From JBBPYR01 sp038199755 (GTDB taxonomy: Bacteria; Chloroflexota; Ktedonobacteria; Ktedonobacterales; Ktedonobacteraceae), in assembly GCA_038199755.1 (NCBI GenBank), contig JBBPYR010000209.1, positions 1 to 32,916 of the forward strand: DNA of 32,916 bases, given 5' to 3'. Below, in pieces: positions 8,758 to 16,609 of the stretch; the first letter of the stretch is position 1; each line of letters starts with the position of its first letter. The position numbers and the translations under genes are program-made. A model generated the notes under the pieces. It was given only the letters and a program-made list of their open reading frames with translations, made no database searches and was not told the DNA's origin.

Positions 8758-8857
8758 GACCAGCTTCAGCGCGTCCCGTAACCTGTTGGCGAAACGTTTC
8801 TCAACGGGTACGGGACGCGCTCAAGCTGGTCCCTACAGCATTTTCCGCACTGTTACC
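8747..8857. repeat. Dispersed palindromic repeat, copy 1
   Basis: Arms of about 30 bp (GTAGGGACCAGCTT.AGCGCG... and complement) pair with one mismatch and one bulge. The inner part continues as a palindrome around GAAACGTTTC. The left flank (GCATC) and right flank (AGCATTTTC.GC.CTGTT.CC) are shared with copy 2 at 27899-28029. It ends the dxs transcript region and could act as a terminator. The form fits a REP/BIME or MITE-like element. Confidence 0.8.
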
Positions 8858-8888
8858 ACATTTCGTTATAAACAACATCGTGCCATCC

Positions 8889-9689
8889 TTACGGGTTTGT
8901 GTAGACACACTGTTGTATGTAGAACGTAAAGGTGTCGAGGGCGTGGGGAGGATATTTTGGCTCTTCACCGCTGGTGCCACGGTAGAGATTGAGTGCTTGC
9001 TGTATAAGCGCGTGATGTTCCGCTGGCAACACGCGCAGGCCCCAGTTGCCACCCTCATCTTTTGAAAGAATGCTGCCCTCGCGCAGATAAGCATAGATGC
9101 GACACGCATTGAGAATAAAATAAGTGGAATTGATGGGTATGTGTTGAAGTGCCCAGTGGAACTCGGAGAAGAGCGCGATTTTGTAGTGTTCAATAGGAAC
9201 CTCGGGAAATACTTCGCGAATGGGTTTTCCATAGAGGCAGAGGCCGCTATTATTTATAAGGGTGATGTGCATGCTGAGGTCGGCGTCCGTCTTTTTCTCG
9301 TCGTTCCAGCTTTGCCATTCTCCATTCTGTATTGTGGCGGAGAGGTCTTCGCGCCATGCTTCGCTGTAATGAAAGTCATAGGGAAGCGGATGGGTGAAGG
9401 GATGCATATCTGACTCTACCAAGAAGCTGATCTCAATGGCGTTGGGTGCCATGGAGGTCCGTAACAGCAATTCGGCTATTTTGCGTTTGGTGGAGACGTT
9501 CATGCCCTCTGCTGTGACAATCAGCAGATCAATGTCACTGCGGGCAGGGTTGAAGCAGCCCATTGCGAGTGAGCCGTGAAGATAGAGACCGCTAAAATAT
9601 ATGCCAATAATCGCCTGTGCATGTTCACGGAACTGATTGATTTGTGCTCTAACCGCTTCGGGACAGGTAGCCCAACTGTATTGACTCAT
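8889..9689 (-). CDS. AadA-like nucleotidyltransferase with DUF4111-type C-terminus
   Basis: The 266-residue protein has the nucleotidyltransferase signature YLHGSLAMGCFNPARSDIDLLIV (about 31-54), where Gly-Ser and the Asp-x-Asp pair bind nucleotide and metal. The C-terminal helical half carries SKDEGGNWGLRVLPAEHH, close to the AadA/ANT(3'')-type SKD..W..lPaEh pattern. The fold adenylylates aminoglycosides such as streptomycin/spectinomycin, but genomic homologues in soil bacteria are often of unknown substrate, so resistance should not be assumed. The start at 9689 has AAAGAGG just upstream. In-frame codons up to 9896 lack coding character. It is a lone gene, convergent with dxs across the palindromic element. 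Confidence 0.8.
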   Translation of the reverse strand: MSQYSWATCPEAVRAQINQFREHAQAIIGIYFSGLYLHGSLAMGCFNPARSDIDLLIVTAEGMNVSTKRKIAELLLRTSMAPNAIEISFLVESDMHPFTHPLPYDFHYSEAWREDLSATIQNGEWQSWNDEKKTDADLSMHITLINNSGLCLYGKPIREVFPEVPIEHYKIALFSEFHWALQHIPINSTYFILNACRIYAYLREGSILSKDEGGNWGLRVLPAEHHALIQQALNLYRGTSGEEPKYPPHALDTFTFYIQQCVYTNP

Positions 9690-9864
9690 GCTATACCTCT
9701 TTGTCGGCTTGGCTGTAGATAGATCTATACTAAAAGCTAAAGAAGGGTGGGTGGTACTACCTGTAATACTGTTTTGGGGGGAGATTAGAGACAGTGGCAT
9801 GTATTTTGTATGTTCTGCATTAGATAACTCTATTACCTGAAATGCTGATAATGTATTGATAGCA

Positions 9865-10243
9865 TTAATGCAGTGTCTCGTGGATGTCAGCAGCACGTCT
9901 TACTTCAAGCAGTGGTAAGCCTGTATCGCGTATTTTTGTGAGTATGCCGAATAAGGCGGCCTGATCTGCGATGTTGCCGAGAAGAATGCTCTCGCCTTGT
10001 GCGTTATGGCTGATAAGTAGGCCATCAAACCACTCCGATAGGCAAGAAGATGGAGTGCTGTGCCCATTCACTGAGCAGTGTGGTTTTGCCAAAACCCGTG
10101 GGGGCAGCTATGAGCGTGAGCGGATGCGCGCTGGCTGTTTGAAGCCGTTGTAGTAAAGAAGGACGCGTGATACTATCAGAGCGAGCAGGTGGAATCGTCA
10201 GCTTTGTATTTAGGAGAAATTGGTTCGTATGATGCTCTTCCAT
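9865..10243 (-). pseudogene. Decayed MalT/LuxR-type ATP-binding regulator remnants
   Basis: The first piece (10243 to 10025) begins like MalT-family regulators: LLNTKLTIPPARSDSITRPSLLQRL, then the Walker A LIAAPTGFGKTTLLSEWA. It stops after about 72 residues, where full proteins exceed 800. A second piece in another frame (about 10050 to 9865) reads WFDGLLISHNAQGESILLGNIADQAALFGILTKIRD. This resembles the small DQAALHG-type domain seen in many Chloroflexota proteins (recalled, not searched). The two were joined by a large deletion or frameshift. Neither piece should make a functional product. Confidence 0.7.
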
Positions 10244-10352
10244 AATTCCTTCTTGAGCGTGAAATGTTATCCTATTTTATGCTTATAATACTCTTTATGA
10301 AGAGGGTATGTCACTCTTCGCTTTTAAGTTCTGGTAAAGAGGAAATTGTACG

Positions 10353-11045
10353 ATGGCGCAGGCATTACAAGATGTCACCTTCCCTTCTGGGAATATACAA
10401 CTGACGGGGGTACTCGCTCGTCCCGATGGCGAGGGAACTTTCCCTGCGGTGGTGATTATACACGAAATATTTGGGCTTAACGATAATATGAGAGACATTG
10501 CGCGTCGTTTTGCCGACGCGGGCTATGTCGCCTTGGCGGTTGACCTGTTCGCGGGGCGGAACCGCCTTATTTGCATGTTTCGTTTCTTTGGGCAGTTGCA
10601 GACGAAGCCACTGCACAATAGCAGCATCGATGATTTGAAGGCGTCGCTGACCTACCTGGCGGGTCAGCAAGGGGTGGATGAAGCACGTTTGGGGGCGATT
10701 GGCTTCTGCATGGGCGGCGGTTTCGCGACGGCGTGGGCATGCACCGACAACCGCCTCAAAGTGGTTGCACCGTTCTATGGGTTGAGCCCCAAGCCGATTG
10801 AGGCGGTGGAACGCGCGTGTCCGGTGGTTGGCTCTTATCCGACCAACGATTTTACAACCAGTCATGCACATAAACTGGATGATGCCCTGGAACGCTATCA
10901 TATTCCACATGATATTAAGATTTATCCAGGTACACGTCACTCATTTTTCAATGATCAGGGACGCACGTTTCACGCCGAGGCCGCGCAAGACTCCTGGCAG
11001 CGAGTGCTGGCATTTTTTAGTGAACATATAGGAGCATCAGCATAG
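10353..11045 (+). CDS. Dienelactone hydrolase family protein
   Basis: This 230-residue alpha/beta hydrolase has the dienelactone hydrolase pattern: HEIFGLNDNMRDIARRFADAGYVALAVDLF, nucleophile Cys119 in GFCMGGG, Glu38 in HEIFG, CPVVGSYPTNDF near the acid position, and His196 in YPGTRHSFFND. The family hydrolyses dienelactone in chloroaromatic breakdown, but most genomic members have unknown ester or lactone substrates. A TATAAT at 10284-10289 may be its -10 box. The GAGG before ATG is reasonable. The last 20 coding bases, including the stop, form part of a 39-bp hairpin. Confidence 0.92.
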   Translation: MAQALQDVTFPSGNIQLTGVLARPDGEGTFPAVVIIHEIFGLNDNMRDIARRFADAGYVALAVDLFAGRNRLICMFRFFGQLQTKPLHNSSIDDLKASLTYLAGQQGVDEARLGAIGFCMGGGFATAWACTDNRLKVVAPFYGLSPKPIEAVERACPVVGSYPTNDFTTSHAHKLDDALERYHIPHDIKIYPGTRHSFFNDQGRTFHAEAAQDSWQRVLAFFSEHIGASA

Positions 11046-11109
11046 TCGTGAGCAGAGGGGAGCCTGGTCAGGTTCCCCTCTGCTCACGACTATGCTGATG
11101 CTCCTATAT
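11026..11109. repeat. 39-bp inverted repeat overlapping the hydrolase stop codon
   Basis: The left arm 11026-11064 and the right arm 11071-11109 are complementary with a single G-T pair and a 6-base loop (TGGTCA). The left arm contains the last codons and TAG of the hydrolase gene. It lies between convergent genes, so it probably terminates both transcripts, although it is far longer than needed. Confidence 0.8.
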
Positions 11110-11117
11110 ATTATTTG

Positions 11118-12215
11118 TCATGTATGCTGTTTGGCGCGTTGTTGTTGTAGGCGGCTTTGCAACAGGACCACGACGAGCAGGAATATGCCACGGATGACAT
11201 CTTGCCAGAATGAATTAAGATAAAGTCCGCCACCATGATCCAGCGTATAATTATTCTCGAGTTGCAGTATCTCAACAATTGTGCCTAACAACAATGAACC
11301 TATTAATGTGCCAAATATTGAGCCAACGCCACCAGTTAAGAGCGTGCCGCCTACTACTACTGCCGCAATCGCGATCAACTCCCAGCCGCTACCCTCGGTG
11401 GCCGAGCCACCATTCAGATTGATGGATAGCAACACACCAACGAGGCCAGAAAGTGTGCCACTGAGGGTGTAAACGAGAAAGATTGTGCGTCTCACAGGTA
11501 GGCCCATCAGTCGCGCAGCCTCAGCGTTGCCACCGATGGCTAATACGTAGCGACCAAAACGGGTATAACGCAGCACAAACATACCGATGAGAAAGGCGAT
11601 CAGCAAGAGCGGAACGGTGAAGGGTAGCGGTGGATTCAGGAAACCATTGCCCACTGTTGTTCCTGCGATGGTAGTAAAATCACTCTTTGGGTCGATATTA
11701 ATGCTGGCTGCATCATTGATGAGTCTGAGCGCGATGCCACGTACAATGTATAAGATTGCTAATGTGGCAATAAATGGCGGCACACGCATCCAGGCGACGG
11801 CAAAGCCATTCACCGTACCCACTAGTGTACCAACAATCAGCGCGCAGATCAGGGCAACAAAGAAACCATGCGGGCTAGTAAGGGCAACAACAACACTGGC
11901 AAGCGCGGCAATCCCGCCGACCGAGAGGTCAATTCCGCCAGTCATAATCACAAACGTCATGCCCAGGGCGATGAGACCAAACTGCGCATTGAAATTCAGT
12001 ACGCTATCAATAGTGATGGCATCGAAATTGTCATAACGAATGAAACTAAAGGTCACGACGATGATGAGCGCGATCAGAGCACCCTGCCCTCTTAAAATAC
12101 CCCCTAAAAACTCCCTCATCATGGGCAGACGGGCTTTGAACTGCCCGACACGCGTTGTGGCTACGACAGACTCTATCGGAGCCGTGGTGTCCGGCTGCGG
12201 TGAAACCTTTGGCAT
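11118..12215 (-). CDS. Sugar ABC transporter permease, YjfF-type
   Basis: This is the second of two inner-membrane permeases, about 365 residues with 8-10 hydrophobic segments. It has the BPD_transp_2/RbsC-family signature FVIMTGGIDLSVGGIAALASVV and the late AVVVGGTLLTGGVGSIFGTLIGSLLLG. The gene order binding protein, ATPase, permease, permease matches E. coli ytfQ-ytfR-ytfT-yjfF. I chose the ATG at 12215 because GGAGG lies 8 bases upstream. A TTG at 12278 in frame would add 21 residues without a clear site. It is the last gene of the leftward operon. Confidence 0.88.
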   Translation of the reverse strand: MPKVSPQPDTTAPIESVVATTRVGQFKARLPMMREFLGGILRGQGALIALIIVVTFSFIRYDNFDAITIDSVLNFNAQFGLIALGMTFVIMTGGIDLSVGGIAALASVVVALTSPHGFFVALICALIVGTLVGTVNGFAVAWMRVPPFIATLAILYIVRGIALRLINDAASINIDPKSDFTTIAGTTVGNGFLNPPLPFTVPLLLIAFLIGMFVLRYTRFGRYVLAIGGNAEAARLMGLPVRRTIFLVYTLSGTLSGLVGVLLSINLNGGSATEGSGWELIAIAAVVVGGTLLTGGVGSIFGTLIGSLLLGTIVEILQLENNYTLDHGGGLYLNSFWQDVIRGIFLLVVVLLQSRLQQQRAKQHT

Positions 12216-12287
12216 ACATGCATCCTCCAAAATCACAGGTGGTGCCAACTCACTTGGTGGCACACGGTTGTCCCTCAATGGGTGTTG

Positions 12288-13298
12288 CTATGCTTTGCGC
12301 TGACGCTGGAGAAAGACAGCCAACACGATCAGTAGACCAATGATGACACTGGCAATATCGTCTGGCACATTGAGCGAGACCACCGTTTGACGGATAAGCT
12401 GAATGAAGATGGCACCAATGACCGTACCCAGGATGGTCGCACGTCCACCAGTTAGTGCGGTGCCGCCAACCGCGACCGCCGCAATCGCATCAAGTTCTTT
12501 GCCTAATCCATCAGTGACAGGGTTAGCAGCGGAATCAAAGGCGATAAACGCTAAGCCAGCTATTCCGGCAAGTAAGCCACTGATGCCGTAGACAATGATC
12601 AGTATCCGGTTCACTGGCACACCAGCGAGTCGTGCCGCTGCTTGATTGCCCCCCACGGAAAGCAGGTAGCGGCTAAATGCCGTGGAGTGCATCAGCCAGG
12701 TGAAAATTGCGACAATGACAACCATAAGAATGATTTGCTTCGGGAGGAAGCCGAAAACATTCCCACTGAGCCAACTCACAATGGGGGCACTCAAGAACGC
12801 GAACTGGAAACCATTGACCATGACCTCTGCAATTCCACGGACGGTAATCAGCGAGATGAGCGTAGCAACAATAGGTTGTACTTTGAAACGGGTGACGAGC
12901 ATGCCATTAAAGGTGCCGATCAAGGCAGCAACGGCTAAGGCAATCGGGATGGCGACAATGGTACCAAGCACAATATTTGTAATGCCGAACAATTTTCCGC
13001 TAAAAATCAGGTACGTCAGTACGCCTGTCAGTCCCATGATCGAGCCAACCGAGATGTCAATGCCGCCAGTCGCAATCACCAGGGTCATGCCCACACCGAG
13101 AATGAGGGTCGGAGTCACATGCACCAACAGATCGGTTATGGCAATCACCGAATTAAATTGTCTCGTGAAAATAAGGTTGAAGAGGATGAGCACGATCAGT
13201 GCGATCAGTGCCCCATAGTCCTGTCCAATAGTGCGTAGTTCCTGCGGCAAAAAACCACGTGCTTTCAGTGCGCTCAAACGCTGATCGAAGCGAATCAT
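12288..13298 (-). CDS. Sugar ABC transporter permease, YtfT-type
   Basis: The 336-residue integral membrane protein has the RbsC-like motif MTLVIATGGIDISVGSIMGLTGVL and AIAAVAVGGTALTGGRATILGTVIGA near the end. It pairs with the next permease to form the translocation pore. Its ATG overlaps the ATPase stop in an ATGA, so the two are translationally coupled. The order fits the YtfQRT-YjfF galactofuranose system of E. coli, where the two different permeases make a heterodimer. Confidence 0.9.
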   Translation of the reverse strand: MIRFDQRLSALKARGFLPQELRTIGQDYGALIALIVLILFNLIFTRQFNSVIAITDLLVHVTPTLILGVGMTLVIATGGIDISVGSIMGLTGVLTYLIFSGKLFGITNIVLGTIVAIPIALAVAALIGTFNGMLVTRFKVQPIVATLISLITVRGIAEVMVNGFQFAFLSAPIVSWLSGNVFGFLPKQIILMVVIVAIFTWLMHSTAFSRYLLSVGGNQAAARLAGVPVNRILIIVYGISGLLAGIAGLAFIAFDSAANPVTDGLGKELDAIAAVAVGGTALTGGRATILGTVIGAIFIQLIRQTVVSLNVPDDIASVIIGLLIVLAVFLQRQRKA

Positions 13299-14839
13299 AA
13301 GTTCTCTCCTGCGGTAAGTGGCGTATCACTATGCGCCATAGCGGTTAAGACCGCGTCTTGGCTTAGTCCCTCACGAGAAAAGTCGGCGACCGTGGTGCCA
13401 TCGTGTAATACGACCACATGATCACTGCCTTCCATGATCTCTTCGAGTTCGGAGGAGATAAGCAATACGCCCATGCCCGCGACCGCCAATTCCTCAACAA
13501 GCTTTTGAATCTCGCCCTTCGCTCCAACATCAATGCCGCGTGTCGGCTCATCAAGCAAGAGCAAGCGGGGATTGAGACAGAGCCAGCGTGCCAGCAAGAC
13601 CTTTTGTTGATTGCCACCTGAGAGTTCACGTATCTTTTGATTCGGCCCAGATGTTTTGATGCCTAAGCGTTGAATAAAGCGTTGCACGATCTCTTCTTGC
13701 TGCTTGCGATCAACAATGCCGTAGCGTGTCAAGGTGGGCAGTGCTGCCAGGGTGAGGTTTTCGCGCACGGAGAGGTCTGGAATAATGCCATCAATCTTGC
13801 GGTCTTCTGAACAAAAACCAATGCCAGCACGGATGGCATCTTCGGGTGTGCGGAAATGAACTTCTTTGCCGTCAATGGCAATCGTGCCAGCATCGATGCT
13901 ATCAGCACCAAAAACGGCACGCGCAACCTCGCTGCGGCCAGAGCCAAGCAAGCCAGCCAGACCAACAATCTCGCCCGCGTACACCTTCAGACTGGCATTT
14001 TGCAGCTTGCGACCCTCACGGAGACCTGTAGCATCGAGGAGCACTTCCTGGCTGGCATGGTGGCGGCTCACGTCAAAACTCGTTTGGCCGCTGCGTTGTA
14101 CAATGCCTAAATCTTTGCCAAGCATCTTTGCCACTAACTCAAGTTTGCTGATCGTATTGATGGGTCGCTCATCGACTGTAGAGCCATCGCGCAAAATGGT
14201 GATGCCATCGCAAATCTGATACAACTCGTCGAGGCGATGACTGACAAAGATGGTTGCAACGCCCTCGGCTTTCAACTGGCGAATAATGGTAAAGAGCGTG
14301 GCGACTTCGTCATCGTTCAGTGAAGAGGTGGGTTCATCCATGATGACAAGCTTGCTCTTGAAGGAAATAGCGCGGGCAATTGCCACCATTTGTTGGGTAG
14401 CAATGTTGTAGGTATTGAGAGGTTTTGTCACGTCAAGCGAGAGATGCAAACGCTCAAGCAGAGCATGGGCCTCGACGTGCATTTTGCGCCAATCGAGCAG
14501 ACCCCAGTGAAAGAGTTCACGCCCCAAAAAAATATTCTCGGCCACACTACGGAACGGCACAAGATTGATCTCTTGATAGATTGTGCTAATGCCTTCGCGT
14601 TGGGCCTGTTGTGGTGATTGGAACGTTCTGGCTTGTCCATCAAAGAGAATCGTGCCCTCATCACTGTTGTATACGCCCGTGAGCACTTTAATGAGGGTAG
14701 ATTTACCCGCACCATTCTCGCCAATAAGTGCATGGACTTCGCCTCGTGTCACATGGATATAGGCATCAGAGAGTGCAACAGAGCCAGGGAAGTGCTTGGT
14801 GATGTGCTCCATTTGCAGGAGCATCGTGTTTTCTTCCAT
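13295..14839 (-). CDS. Sugar ABC transporter ATP-binding protein, YtfR/RbsA-type
   Basis: The 514-residue protein has two fused ABC ATPase domains, as in RbsA, MglA and YtfR. Domain 1 has Walker A GENGAGKST near residue 40, then the Q-loop region TIYQEINLVPFRSVAENIFLG and Walker B LVIMDEPTSSL. Domain 2 has a degenerate P-loop (GLLGSGRSE), the signature LSGGNQQKV and LLLDEPTRGIDVGAK. The degenerate second P-loop is normal for this family. The start has GAGAGG 6 bases upstream. It is the second gene of the operon, separated from the binding-protein gene by a hairpin. Confidence 0.94.
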   Translation of the reverse strand: MEENTMLLQMEHITKHFPGSVALSDAYIHVTRGEVHALIGENGAGKSTLIKVLTGVYNSDEGTILFDGQARTFQSPQQAQREGISTIYQEINLVPFRSVAENIFLGRELFHWGLLDWRKMHVEAHALLERLHLSLDVTKPLNTYNIATQQMVAIARAISFKSKLVIMDEPTSSLNDDEVATLFTIIRQLKAEGVATIFVSHRLDELYQICDGITILRDGSTVDERPINTISKLELVAKMLGKDLGIVQRSGQTSFDVSRHHASQEVLLDATGLREGRKLQNASLKVYAGEIVGLAGLLGSGRSEVARAVFGADSIDAGTIAIDGKEVHFRTPEDAIRAGIGFCSEDRKIDGIIPDLSVRENLTLAALPTLTRYGIVDRKQQEEIVQRFIQRLGIKTSGPNQKIRELSGGNQQKVLLARWLCLNPRLLLLDEPTRGIDVGAKGEIQKLVEELAVAGMGVLLISSELEEIMEGSDHVVVLHDGTTVADFSREGLSQDAVLTAMAHSDTPLTAGENL

Positions 14840-14921
14840 GAACTACCTCTCGAAGCGTTACTGTATTTTCAGAGATACCTCAAAATGAGTAGAGAGTAAC
14901 GCACTAATGAGACCGTTTGAG

Positions 14922-14957
14922 GCATCGTTCCAGTGCCCCATGACACTGGAACGATGC
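14922..14957 (-). terminator. Intercistronic hairpin after the binding-protein gene
   Basis: A perfect 14-bp stem (GCATCGTTCCAGTG / CACTGGAACGATGC) with an 8-base loop lies 20 bases past the binding-protein stop and before the ATPase start. Such hairpins usually stabilise the abundant upstream message or partly terminate transcription, giving more binding protein than transporter. Confidence 0.55.
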
Positions 14958-14976
14958 AAGAGAGAGGGAGAGCAGA

Positions 14977-16050
14977 TTAGAACGCGTCGGGGAGGTAGGC
15001 CGCCGCAGAACCATCAGCTAACTTAAAGACTTTATCTGGCTGAACGACCCACGCTGGAAGGTCTTGACCCTTGATGTATTGATCGAGGGTTTGGAAGACC
15101 AGTGGGCCAAGGCGTGGATTAGACTGCACTACTGCGTACTCTTCACCAGCGACTACAAGATTGATAGCATCCTTCGTGCCGTCGATAGAGACGACTTTGA
15201 TATCCTGGCCTGGGTGTTTACCAGCCGCTTTCAGCGCGGTGATAGCACCAATAGCCATCTCGTCGTTATGGGCAAAGACGCCCTTGATGTTGGGGTACTG
15301 CTGAATGAGGGTCGCCATCACCTGCTGACCCGTGGCACGTGAGAAATTGGCGGTCTGTTCAGCGACGATTTTAATGCCCGGTGCCTTCGTGGTCAGTTCG
15401 CCATCAAAGCCACCACCACGCAGAATGGCGGGAGAAGAGCCAGTGGTACCGCTCAACTCGACGATAGTTGCCTTCGCAGCAGGGCCACCGAGAGCCTCGA
15501 TGAGTGCATCGGCGGCTAGAACACCCTGCTTTTGGAAATCAGAACCAACAAAGGTGGCGAAATCGCGACCAGGAGTAGCCATGCTCTCATTGACATCACG
15601 ATCAACAACGATGACAGGAATACAGGCTTTACGGGCGGCAAGGATCGTGCTGACTTCAGCATCTTCGGTATGGGGATCGACCAGCAAGACATCAGGGCGA
15701 TCATTGATCAGATTTTGAATGTCCTGTACTTGCTGAACATCCGAATTATTGGCGTTCGTTTTCAATAACTGGAAGCCATGCTGGGTGGCGGCTTGCTCGA
15801 TGCTCGCTTCTTCAGCAAAACGCCAAGCGCCATCAAGCGCATTTTGCGACCATGCAACCTTATGAGCACTTGTCAGTTTGACCAACTGTGTATTGCTGCC
15901 AGCGTTGCAGCCAGGATGAATGCTCGTGGTGGTACTCGTGCCACCGCCACCACTACTGCCGCCGCACGCGGCAAGAGCCATGCTTAGGAGTGTGATGATG
16001 CCAATGTTTGTCAAGAAAGACCGTTTGAGCGAAGACCAGGAGAGATGCAT
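14977..16050 (-). CDS. ytfQ: Sugar-binding lipoprotein, YtfQ-like
   Basis: This is the extracytoplasmic substrate-binding protein of the ABC transporter. The signal peptide ends in a lipobox (LSMALAAC, Cys near residue 28), followed by a Gly/Ser/Thr-rich tether, so it is a lipoprotein. The mature part follows E. coli YtfQ closely as recalled: VELSGTTGSSPAILRGGGF, IVAEQTANFSRATGQQVMATLIQQ, VFAHNDEMAIGAITALKAAGKHPGQDI and SIDGTKDAI. YtfQ binds galactofuranose, so a furanose or galactose-type sugar is likely. The ATG at 16050 is preferred over an in-frame TTG at 16068, with AAAGG 10 bases upstream. It is first in the operon and has a strong promoter after a long leader. Confidence 0.88.
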   Translation of the reverse strand: MHLSWSSLKRSFLTNIGIITLLSMALAACGGSSGGGGTSTTTSIHPGCNAGSNTQLVKLTSAHKVAWSQNALDGAWRFAEEASIEQAATQHGFQLLKTNANNSDVQQVQDIQNLINDRPDVLLVDPHTEDAEVSTILAARKACIPVIVVDRDVNESMATPGRDFATFVGSDFQKQGVLAADALIEALGGPAAKATIVELSGTTGSSPAILRGGGFDGELTTKAPGIKIVAEQTANFSRATGQQVMATLIQQYPNIKGVFAHNDEMAIGAITALKAAGKHPGQDIKVVSIDGTKDAINLVVAGEEYAVVQSNPRLGPLVFQTLDQYIKGQDLPAWVVQPDKVFKLADGSAAAYLPDAF

Positions 16051-16446
16051 CAGGAACCAACCTTTCAAATAAACGACAACGTTGTCCAGTGAACTATATG
16101 AACTTCCTTTCGGCGGAAGCTAATTCGCTACGTTCTTGAGCAATGAGCGAGAAAGACAGTGTGAGTCGAGAATGGCTGAGATGCTGGCATGGGTTGAAGG
16201 GCTTCTGACCCTAATCCGACCCTTAAAAGAAAGTCCTCACCTCCTTTTGGCTGGTATCGGCTAGTAGATTCCTCTTTGATGTGTGATAAGAACGCTACGC
16301 GGTTGCAGTGTGATGCTAAAAAATCACCTTGCTGTAACGAATACACAGGAGTATGTCCGCTCATTGGGACATACGGTAAGACCCGAAAACTATGTTTTGA
16401 CAGCTAAAAAACAGGGTCAAGTGGATATTGAGTTCTCAATGAAACG
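16051..16446 (-). other. Long 5' leader of the sugar transporter operon
   Basis: About 390 bases separate the predicted promoter from the ytfQ-like start. On the minus strand the leader holds a strong hairpin at 16374-16351 (GTATGTCC / GGACATAC), and a near-perfect Shine-Dalgarno (AAAAGGAGGTGA at about 16259-16248) with no good long gene behind it. A 78-codon frame (16364-16128) begins in the hairpin loop, but its composition does not look coding. Leader-based regulation is possible. No known riboswitch recognised. Confidence 0.4.
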
Positions 16447-16475
16447 AGCATAGCACACAAATGAGCATTTGTCAA
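16447..16475 (-). promoter_or_regulatory. Strong promoter of the sugar transporter operon
   Basis: On the minus strand a consensus TTGACA (16475-16470), a 17-base spacer and TATGCT (16452-16447). The spacer contains AATGCTCATT, the inverse of the AATGAGCAT motif that flanks both operator palindromes. DeoR binding here would block RNA polymerase. Confidence 0.7.
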
Positions 16476-16488
16476 GAATTTTGGCTGT

Positions 16489-16514
16489 CATTCGCGCAAA
16501 ATTTTGCGCGAATG
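16489..16514. promoter_or_regulatory. Operator palindrome 1, between transporter and DeoR gene
   Basis: A perfect 26-bp palindrome (half site CATTCGCGCAAAA) runs directly into AGCAT, giving AATGAGCAT. Nearly the same palindrome precedes galE. It sits just upstream of the transporter promoter and near the likely DeoR promoter (TATAAT at 16542-16547), so autoregulation is expected. Confidence 0.75.
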
Positions 16515-16609
16515 AGCATGCTTGTTGTAGCATTTATCGTGTATAATCATGATATGGAAGCCAGACACAACCATACATACAGCAAAAAATAATTGCGGGA
16601 GAGTGCATC

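Noticed and set aside
11281..13218. Several plus-strand frames across the two permease genes
   Set aside because: Antisense shadows of hydrophobic membrane-protein genes, which commonly give open complementary frames.
16128..16364. 78-codon frame in the transporter leader
   Set aside because: Composition is not protein-like and its start lies in a hairpin loop without a ribosome site; kept only as leader sequence.
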